From Oscillospiraceae bacterium (GTDB lineage Bacteria > Bacillota > Clostridia > Oscillospirales > Acutalibacteraceae), in NCBI GenBank assembly GCA_029012165.1, contig JAQXLO010000105.1, positions 1 through 5,513 of the forward strand: DNA of 5,513 bases, given 5' to 3'. Positions 1 to 3,539 of the stretch are shown piece after piece. Position numbers and translations under genes: made by a program. Below the pieces are notes generated by a model. That model was not told the origin of the DNA, searched no databases, and saw only the letters and a list, made by a program, of their open reading frames with translations. Numbering within the stretch: the first letter of the stretch is position 1; each line of letters begins with the position of its first letter.

Positions 1-1
1 A

Positions 2-89
2 GCCAAAACAGTCCGGCGGACTGTTTTGGCGTGGGGAACCCTCGCCGGGGGTTCCCCGGTGCGAAGCACAAATCCCACAATTTTCTGTG
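2..89. repeat. Cluster of consecutive hairpins, possible transfer-origin-like or regulatory DNA of a mobile element
   Basis: Three clear inverted repeats follow one another. Positions 2-14 pair perfectly with 18-30 (13-bp stem, 3-nt loop). Positions 33-41 (GGGGAACCC) pair with 49-57 (GGGTTCCCC). Positions 59-62 (GTGC) pair with 66-69 (GCAC) around a GAA loop. A weaker CACA/TGTG pair lies at 76-79 and 86-89. No T-run follows the stems, so they are poor intrinsic terminators. Nothing here codes for protein. Dense hairpins just upstream of a small gene are common near mobilisation genes of clostridial mobile elements, but no relaxase lies in the window, so an oriT role is only a guess. Confidence 0.6.
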
Positions 90-126
90 AAAAGAGAAAG
101 ATTATATTGAAAGGACGTAAAAAAAG

Positions 127-327
127 TTGAACCCATTGACGGCAGAGCTTATCGACACAATGGTGGACAGAGGGTTCAGCAAGGACGTCATAGTAGCGGT
201 CTCAGTTCTTCTTCAATTCGAGGAAGAACTGACAGTCGAGATAACGGATTGGATCAAGAGAGACGAGACGGTAACGCTGGAGCAAATCCAAATACTGGCT
301 CTGAATTATCAAGAAAACAGCGACTAA
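127..327 (+). CDS. Small acidic protein of unknown function, 66 aa, TTG start
   Basis: I do not recognise a named family. The product is acidic and predicted helical, with no signal peptide or membrane segment. Residues 1-35 form an amphipathic pattern (ELIDTMVDRGFSKDVIVAV) and the C-terminal half is rich in Glu, Ile and Gln. The TTG start is chosen because AAAGGAC at 110-116 lies about 11 nt upstream; there is no in-frame ATG upstream, and the first internal ATG (codon 12) would remove the first helix. Small acidic proteins of this kind occur in clostridial mobile elements, which fits the hairpins just upstream. The function remains unknown. The reading frame itself is moderately secure because of the SD and the protein-like composition. 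Confidence 0.55.
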   Translation: MNPLTAELIDTMVDRGFSKDVIVAVSVLLQFEEELTVEITDWIKRDETVTLEQIQILALNYQENSD

Positions 328-484
328 AGAAACCCGTGAAACCGCAGAATGCCATTGCCGATGAAAACAGAAAGCCGTAAATTCTGCCACGACTACGGCA
401 AAGAACTACGATACCGGCGTGGATACTTGGCTGAAACGTAACGCCAAGAAATACGGCTATACATACGAATTTCGTAAAGATTGA
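303..484 (+). pseudogene. Frameshifted remnant of an unidentified gene (C-terminal end)
   Basis: A protein-like reading runs from about 303 in one frame (ELSRKQRLKKPVKPQNAIAD...) until TAA at 378-380. It continues convincingly in the -1 frame from 365 to the TGA at 482-484, with YDTGVDTWLKRNAKKYGY followed by TYEFRKD. One extra A in the A-run near 370-373 would join the two halves. The second half has no usable start codon, so I treat it as a broken gene and not a short ORF. The W-L-x2-N-A-x2-Y-G-Y pattern faintly recalls the C-terminal part of M15/VanY-type D,D-peptidases, which are common as phage endolysins. It is too short to assign and the identity is open. Confidence 0.4.
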
Positions 485-514
485 CATAGAGTTGTACGGT
501 GAGGTATACTGATT

Positions 515-1165
515 ATGCCGAAGGGAAACCGATTGAAAAATAACGGGACAAAAGCTGTTTTTTACAGAACCGTTGAAACAATCTACGACGCAAAAGTTAT
601 TGTTCCTACAGAAAATGGAAGTTGCTCGCTCCCAAGAATGTCCCACTCTCCAAACGCTTTGTACATTATAAAATCCAAAAGCGGAGACTATACAAGCCTC
701 GGAATATACAACAAATATAGAGAGATTGTGAAAGAGATTGATGTGGAACACGTGCATAAAAGCAGAAAAAAAGACGGTACTATCTTGTCCGTAATGAAAA
801 TAGGTGTTGCACATGTGCACAATAACTTTGGTGGGCGTGAAAATAACGTCAGATATATGACAAAAAAGGAGAAAAACTTTATGGAAAATACATTTCTTTC
901 ATGGGAGGAAGAATGGAGGAATAACTTTATTGAATATTTTCTTTCTGACAGCTTTCATGCGGTAAACTTTTACTACAATGAAATTCGTTACATTCTTAGC
1001 GGATGGTGGGTGATGGAAGCTGTTTTTCCGGACGGTACAGAAAGATGCTGGGATGCAGAATCAAAAGATGAGCTACTGCACATAAAAGCATTTGATAATG
1101 ACAGCAAAACTATTTTCGACGTAAAAGATGATTTTTACAGAATAGATTTTCAATTTGTTGAGTAA
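515..1165 (+). CDS. Putative phage/polymorphic toxin-like tip fused in frame to an immunity-like domain, 216 aa
   Basis: The SD-like GGTGAGG at 498-504 lies 10 nt before ATG 515, and in-frame stops at 482 and 500 exclude a longer N-terminus. Residues 1-45 are basic and unassigned. Residues 46-102 follow a pattern I associate with C-terminal modules of phage head (MuF-type) or polymorphic toxins: PNALY, a G-x-I-Y strand (63-65), then two H-x-H motifs (79-81 and 100-102) that could bind metal or act in catalysis. Residues 103-122 are a basic tail. Residues 123-216 are acidic and aromatic-rich and resemble the separate immunity-like protein at 1457-1723 in length and in the motif SKDELLHIKAFDN. 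The normal stop between effector and immunity gene seems absent, which could be a true fusion or a lost stop. There is no signal peptide or membrane segment. Family membership is recalled, not searched; an unrelated hypothetical protein remains possible. A hairpin terminator follows 13 nt after the stop. Confidence 0.5.
   Translation: MPKGNRLKNNGTKAVFYRTVETIYDAKVIVPTENGSCSLPRMSHSPNALYIIKSKSGDYTSLGIYNKYREIVKEIDVEHVHKSRKKDGTILSVMKIGVAHVHNNFGGRENNVRYMTKKEKNFMENTFLSWEEEWRNNFIEYFLSDSFHAVNFYYNEIRYILSGWWVMEAVFPDGTERCWDAESKDELLHIKAFDNDSKTIFDVKDDFYRIDFQFVE
866..883 (+). promoter_or_regulatory. Internal Shine-Dalgarno and ATG inside the 515-1165 ORF
   Basis: AAGGAG at 866-871 stands 9 nt before an in-frame ATG at 881-883 (codon 123 of the long ORF). 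The match and spacing are better than at the ORF's own start at 515. This strongly suggests that the C-terminal half is also translated alone. Confidence 0.55.
881..1165 (+). CDS. Immunity-like protein, 94 aa, internally initiated product of the long ORF
   Basis: Starting at the internal ATG gives a 94-residue acidic protein, close to the 88 residues of the immunity-like gene at 1457-1723. The two align loosely: a helical N-terminus, a strand pair around FYYNEIRYIL (versus LVYEGRGLYF), an acidic helix SKDELLHIKAFDN (versus DTEEEFYNAVIFDK), then I-x-x-x-x-D/E and a hydrophobic end. Small acidic proteins encoded directly behind toxin tips are usually immunity proteins that bind and block the effector in the cytoplasm. 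Here that role is inferred from position and shape. It shares its frame with the upstream effector-like part, so separate synthesis depends on the internal ribosome binding site. Confidence 0.4.
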   Translation: MENTFLSWEEEWRNNFIEYFLSDSFHAVNFYYNEIRYILSGWWVMEAVFPDGTERCWDAESKDELLHIKAFDNDSKTIFDVKDDFYRIDFQFVE

Positions 1166-1174
1166 TTCGATTTC

Positions 1175-1202
1175 TTTTAGAACGCTGTAACAGGCGTTCT
1201 TT
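1175..1202 (+). terminator. Intrinsic terminator after the first module (repeat copy 1)
   Basis: AGAACGC at 1179-1185 pairs with GCGTTCT at 1194-1200 around an 8-nt loop, and a short T-run follows. All 28 bases are identical to 1735-1762. The T-run is shorter than in copy 2 (TTTA versus TTTTTCTTTT), so termination here may be weaker. Confidence 0.65.
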
Positions 1203-1490
1203 ACAGTTTATTTTTCTATTCATTCCGAAGCAAAGCAACAATACGCTATCGGAATTTACAGAGATTATCAACTTGCAGAAAGCATTGAAAACGATAAAGG
1301 GCAGAACAAAGACAACAATCACTACCACATTTGGGAAGTAAATACTGTGAGAAATAAAAAAACAATCAGCCGTGCGGATACAAAAGGGCGCCAAATAATA
1401 AGCGCATATCACAAAGATTTGATTCGTAAATTCGATGAATGGTGGGGATTACACAGATGGCAGTTTCAAAAGGATGGGCAGACGGGATAA
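1191..1490 (+). pseudogene. 5'-truncated second effector/toxin-like fragment, about 99 codons
   Basis: An open frame runs from the TAA at 1188-1190 to the TAA at 1488-1490. It lacks any start codon or SD, so it is invisible to a start-based ORF search. The translation is clearly protein-like from about 1218: SEAKQQYAIGIYRDYQLAES, then NNHYHIWEV, a Lys/Arg-rich stretch KKTISRADTKGRQIISAYHK, and an end with three Trp (DEWWGLHRW). The G-I-Y-x2-Y element and the H-x-H motif echo residues 63-102 of the ORF at 515-1165, suggesting distant homology. The beginning is missing and the frame runs straight out of terminator copy 1, as expected for an orphan C-terminal module displaced by recombination. 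Its last 34 nt overlap the following immunity-like gene, a usual effector/immunity layout. The function is inferred from this arrangement only. Confidence 0.5.
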
Positions 1491-1723
1491 GCGACTACGA
1501 TTTTTTGGATATTTGGCAATGCGGTATAAATGCACAGCTTGTCTATGAAGGGCGCGGCTTGTATTTTCAGTGTGAAAGCAGACCCGCTTTGGTTCGCCAT
1601 GACGATCGCTACGGCGAGATTATCAAAAGCTTCGATACGGAGGAGGAATTCTATAACGCTGTCATTTTCGACAAACCGATTCAACAAATCGTTGACGAAA
1701 GCTATATAAAATGGCTTGATTAA
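1457..1723 (+). CDS. Immunity-like small acidic protein, 88 aa
   Basis: I prefer ATG 1457 because GGTGGGGA at 1441-1448 stands 8 nt upstream. An in-frame ATG at 1439 would add six residues but has no clear SD. The product is acidic with aromatic-rich strands (LVYEGRGLYF, residues 28-37) and a helix DTEEEFYNAVIFDK near residues 59-72, then a short hydrophobic C-terminus ending YIKWLD. It resembles the C-terminal half of the ORF at 515-1165, so the window seems to carry two members of one family. The gene starts inside the end of the preceding effector-like fragment, so translation was probably coupled to it. With that effector now truncated, the gene may persist as an orphan immunity determinant against related elements. 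No signal peptide or membrane span is seen. The immunity role is inferred; reality as a gene is fairly secure. Confidence 0.55.
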   Translation: MAVSKGWADGISDYDFLDIWQCGINAQLVYEGRGLYFQCESRPALVRHDDRYGEIIKSFDTEEEFYNAVIFDKPIQQIVDESYIKWLD

Positions 1724-1734
1724 AACAACGCATT

Positions 1735-1769
1735 TTTTAGAACGCTGTAACAGGCGTTCTTTTTCTTTT
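1735..1769 (+). terminator. Intrinsic terminator after the second module (repeat copy 2)
   Basis: AGAACGC at 1739-1745 pairs with GCGTTCT at 1754-1760, followed by a long T-rich tract (1758-1769). It begins 15 nt after the stop of the immunity-like gene. The first 28 bases (1735-1762) are identical to copy 1 at 1175-1202. Confidence 0.75.
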
Positions 1770-1795
1770 GCACATTTTTGTAAAAAGGTGGTCAG

Positions 1796-1999
1796 ATGGC
1801 GAATGAAGAAAATTTGATACCGTTTGAGGAACGAACAGAGAGCGAACAGAGAGAAATCCGCTCAAAGGGCGGAATCGCATCCGGCAAGAGCCGCAGACAC
1901 AAGCGTGACCTGCGCAAGACGGCGGCGTGGCTTTTGTCCCGGATTGTATGTTCATACGGTTTATCCCAACGATTGACGAAGAGTCAAAAGCAAAAGTAA
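1796..1999 (+). CDS. KGG-motif phage-type basic protein, 67 aa, apparently C-terminally truncated
   Basis: AAAGGTGG at 1784-1791 lies just before ATG 1796. The N-terminus MANEENLIPFEERTESEQRE, the KGG motif at residues 24-26 and the basic stretch GIASGKSRRHKRDLRKT resemble a family of small proteins seen in clostridial prophages near head and packaging genes; I recall those as roughly 120-150 residues long. Here the family-like sequence stops near residue 48 (WLLS), and the final residues (CSYGLSQRLTKSQKQK) look unrelated. The gene therefore seems cut at a junction near 1940-1950, between element DNA and the region of the tRNA terminator. A role in phage packaging or DNA binding is plausible for the intact family but unlikely for this remnant. 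Confidence 0.5.
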   Translation: MANEENLIPFEERTESEQREIRSKGGIASGKSRRHKRDLRKTAAWLLSRIVCSYGLSQRLTKSQKQK

Positions 2000-2000
2000 A

Positions 2001-2026
2001 CGCCGAAAGAACGATGTCTTTCGGCG
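2001..2026 (-). terminator. Hairpin terminator of tRNA-Val
   Basis: CGCCGAAAGA at 2001-2010 pairs perfectly with TCTTTCGGCG at 2017-2026 (10-bp stem, 6-nt loop). On the minus strand the stem is followed by TTTACTTTTGCTTTT, a T-rich tail. It sits 4 nt beyond the CCA end of tRNA-Val, so it serves that transcript. On the plus strand no T-run follows. Confidence 0.7.
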
Positions 2027-2029
2027 TAT

Positions 2030-2105
2030 TGGTGGACGTTATAGAACTCGAATCTATGACCTTCCGCACGTCAAGCGGATGCTCTACCAGCTGAGCTAAA
2101 CGTCC
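2030..2105 (-). tRNA. tRNA-Val (anticodon GAC), CCA encoded
   Basis: Read on the minus strand, the acceptor stem GGACGTT (2105-2099) pairs with AACGTCC (2040-2034), followed by discriminator A and encoded CCA (2032-2030). The D-arm is GCTC-AGCTGGTA-GAGC. The anticodon stem TCCGC/GCGGA encloses loop TTGACGT, giving anticodon GAC, which reads valine GUC and GUU codons. The T-arm is ATAGA-TTCGAGT-TCTAT. All four stems pair without mismatch over 76 nt, so the gene should be functional. Its 3' end faces the mobile, AT-richer DNA on the left, the usual orientation for integrase-mediated insertion. No second copy of the 3' end is present in the window. Confidence 0.97.
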
Positions 2106-2136
2106 AAATTGTGTCGCACCTCTCGAGTGCATACGT

Positions 2137-2200
2137 AGTATACACTATCTTTTCGGAAAAATCAAGTCTTTTTTGAAAATTATTTTAAAAACTTTTTGCG
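2137..2200 (-). promoter_or_regulatory. Strong housekeeping promoter of tRNA-Val with UP-like A/T tract
   Basis: On the minus strand, TTGATT (2165-2160) and TATACT (2142-2137) are separated by exactly 17 bp, close to the sigma-A consensus. Directly upstream (about 2166-2200) are alternating A and T tracts that resemble an UP element, as is common at stable-RNA promoters. The predicted start near 2130 leaves a leader of about 25 nt before the tRNA. Confidence 0.85.
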
Positions 2201-2216
2201 CTTTTGTCTGTCGTCT

Positions 2217-2474
2217 CTACCGCAAGATCACATCCAAAAGAACCAGAGAGATGGTGCCCGGGATGCCGAACAGTCCCACGGTACACAGGGTATAGGCGTT
2301 GACTGCGATGGTGACTCCCGTCAGGGCGCCGGCGACATGAACGGCTAAAAGGGAGATGATTCCCTGCAGGGCGGACGAAAAAAGGGAACGGATAAAATGC
2401 CCCGAACGCAAACAGGCGATCAGGACTGCGGCGGCAGATACGCCGAGAACGATATAGATGCACACACCCACCAT
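2217..2474 (-). CDS. bofA: BofA family protein (pro-sigma-K processing inhibitor), 85 aa
   Basis: BofA is an integral membrane protein of the forespore-engulfing mother-cell membrane. In Bacillus it holds the SpoIVFB protease inactive within the SpoIVFA-BofA complex and so delays sigma-K maturation during sporulation. The sequence has an N-terminal hydrophobic helix (residues 4-21), a short basic loop (CLRSGHFIRS), a second hydrophobic stretch (about 38-54), then the family hallmark near residues 59-73 (NAYTLCTVGLFGIPG), followed by a hydrophobic tail. The length of 85 aa matches the family. The start is set by GGAGG (complement of 2482-2486), 7 nt from the ATG. The gene diverges from the manA operon and lies about 50 nt upstream of the tRNA-Val promoter on the same strand; no clear terminator separates them. 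It indicates an endospore-forming lineage, although the family is also kept in some non-sporulating Clostridia. Confidence 0.85.
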   Translation of the reverse strand: MVGVCIYIVLGVSAAAVLIACLRSGHFIRSLFSSALQGIISLLAVHVAGALTGVTIAVNAYTLCTVGLFGIPGTISLVLLDVILR

Positions 2475-2519
2475 AGAAAAACCTCCGAAAAATTCAAATC
2501 CTTTCTAAATAGATATAGC

Positions 2520-2534
2520 ATTTGTCGGACAAAT
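2520..2534. promoter_or_regulatory. Perfect dyad, candidate operator between bofA and manA
   Basis: ATTTGTC at 2520-2526 and GACAAAT at 2528-2534 form a perfect 7-bp inverted repeat around a single G. This size and symmetry suit a dimeric repressor better than an RNA hairpin, since the loop is one base. It directly abuts the extended -10 of the manA operon and could also affect bofA. The regulator is unknown. Confidence 0.45.
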
Positions 2535-2535
2535 A

Positions 2536-2544
2536 TGATAAAAT
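2536..2544 (+). promoter_or_regulatory. Extended -10 promoter candidate for the manA operon
   Basis: TGATAAAAT fits the extended -10 form TGnTANAAT. No good -35 is found at 16-18 bp spacing, which extended -10 promoters tolerate. A start near 2551 would give a leader of about 30 nt containing AAGGAG at 2565-2570. Confidence 0.45.
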
Positions 2545-2579
2545 ACAACGGTAAATCTATCCCGAAGGAGTTTGAAACC

Positions 2580-3539
2580 ATGAAGCCCTGTAAAATCATC
2601 CCCTATATATCCTCCACTATTTGGGGCGGACGCCGTCTGATCGAGGAGTACGGCGTACAAACAGATAAGGAGAACGCCGCCGAAGCGTGGGTGCTTTCCT
2701 GCCATCCCAACGGATGCAGTGTGATTTCCGGCGGAGAGTACGACGGCAAGACATTGCGCAGTGTGTGCGAAGCAGAGCCTTCTGTCTGCGGTACCCGTGC
2801 CGCCCGTTTCAAGGAGTTCCCGATCCTCATCAAGTTTATCGACGCCCGGGACAATCTGTCCATTCAGGTGCATCCCGACGAAGCCTATGCCCGCTGCGTG
2901 GAAAACGGCGCAGGCAAAACGGAGTGCTGGTACATCCTCGACTGCGATGAGGATGCCGAGCTGGCGCTGGGCTTCAAAAAGAAAATCGACCGAGAAACTT
3001 TCCGTCGTTCCATACAGGACAACACCCTGATGGACTATGTGCAAAAGGTCAAGGTGCACAAGGGCGACTTCTTCTTCATCGAAGCCGGAACCCTGCACGC
3101 CATCTGCAAGGGTGTTCTTTTGGCAGAAGTCCAGCAGAATTCCGACACAACCTACCGTGTCTATGACTACGACCGCCGTGGTGCGGACGGTAAACCCCGT
3201 CAGCTGCACGTGGACAAGGCGGTGGACGTGACCGATACCGTGCCCTATAAACCTACTGTGCCGTCCGAAGAGGACAAAGCACGCTTCCATACCGCACAGC
3301 GGGAATTGCTGACCTGCTGTGATCTGTTCTCGGTCTGCCATGTGGACTGCGCCGATACCTATGCCCAAACCAGCGGCGCAGAAAGCTTTGTGTCCCTGCT
3401 GGTGCTTTCCGGCGAGGGTACGTTTACCTGCGGTGACACATCCTTTTCCCTGAGAAAAGGCGAGAGTGTGTTTGTGCCTTCCGGTGCGGGGGCGTTCACG
3501 GTGGACGGCAAAATCGAGCTTTTGGAGACGAGAATTTAA
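2580..3539 (+). CDS. manA: Mannose-6-phosphate isomerase, class I (short Firmicute type), 319 aa
   Basis: This cytoplasmic zinc enzyme interconverts mannose 6-phosphate and fructose 6-phosphate, linking mannose use (or GDP-mannose synthesis) to glycolysis. The family start is seen in KPCKIIPYISSTIWGG at residues 2-17. Metal-site motifs are intact: QVHPD at 96-100 (Gln96, His98), KTECWYI around Glu115, and GTLHAICKG with His173. The conserved QQNSDTTYRVYDYDR lies at 185-199, with Arg193 as the likely catalytic arginine. A second cupin-like half fills residues 240-319. The length matches the roughly 315-residue Firmicute form. ATG 2580 is chosen because AAGGAG (2565-2570) lies 9 nt upstream and the homologous region begins there; the same frame is open back to 2397 but that extension is not family-like and runs antisense to bofA. 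The stop overlaps the next start as TAATG. Confidence 0.93.
   Translation: MKPCKIIPYISSTIWGGRRLIEEYGVQTDKENAAEAWVLSCHPNGCSVISGGEYDGKTLRSVCEAEPSVCGTRAARFKEFPILIKFIDARDNLSIQVHPDEAYARCVENGAGKTECWYILDCDEDAELALGFKKKIDRETFRRSIQDNTLMDYVQKVKVHKGDFFFIEAGTLHAICKGVLLAEVQQNSDTTYRVYDYDRRGADGKPRQLHVDKAVDVTDTVPYKPTVPSEEDKARFHTAQRELLTCCDLFSVCHVDCADTYAQTSGAESFVSLLVLSGEGTFTCGDTSFSLRKGESVFVPSGAGAFTVDGKIELLETRI

Noticed and set aside
81..108. Possible sigma-A promoter before the TTG-started gene (TTTTCT, 16 bp, TATATT)
   Set aside because: The -35 match is poor, and the start would fall on the ribosome binding site, leaving no leader.
254..820. 188-codon open frame on the minus strand at the left end
   Set aside because: It crosses the end of one gene, the frameshifted remnant and the start of the effector-like ORF, is rich in Phe, Cys and Ser, and lacks an SD; a shadow frame.
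1110..1412. 100-codon hydrophobic minus-strand ORF resembling a membrane protein
   Set aside because: It is antisense to the second effector-like fragment and to terminator copy 1; its hydrophobicity follows from the A-rich plus strand. No SD was seen.
1948..2094. Plus-strand frame beginning MFIRFIPTIDEESKAK and running into the tRNA
   Set aside because: It lacks an SD and passes through the terminator hairpin and the tRNA. The first 16 residues might be a gene fragment, but there is too little to support a feature.
1737..2132. 131-codon minus-strand ORF through tRNA-Val
   Set aside because: It translates the tRNA gene and its terminator (the familiar GRLAQLVEH-type tRNA artefact) and is not a protein gene.
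2397..2579. N-terminal extension of manA from ATG 2397
   Set aside because: It would run antisense through bofA and over its own promoter, has no SD, and ManA family similarity begins only at the ATG at 2580 preceded by AAGGAG.
2505..3368. 287-codon open frame on the minus strand across manA
   Set aside because: It lies antisense to a gene with intact ManA motifs, crosses the divergent promoter region and shows no family features.
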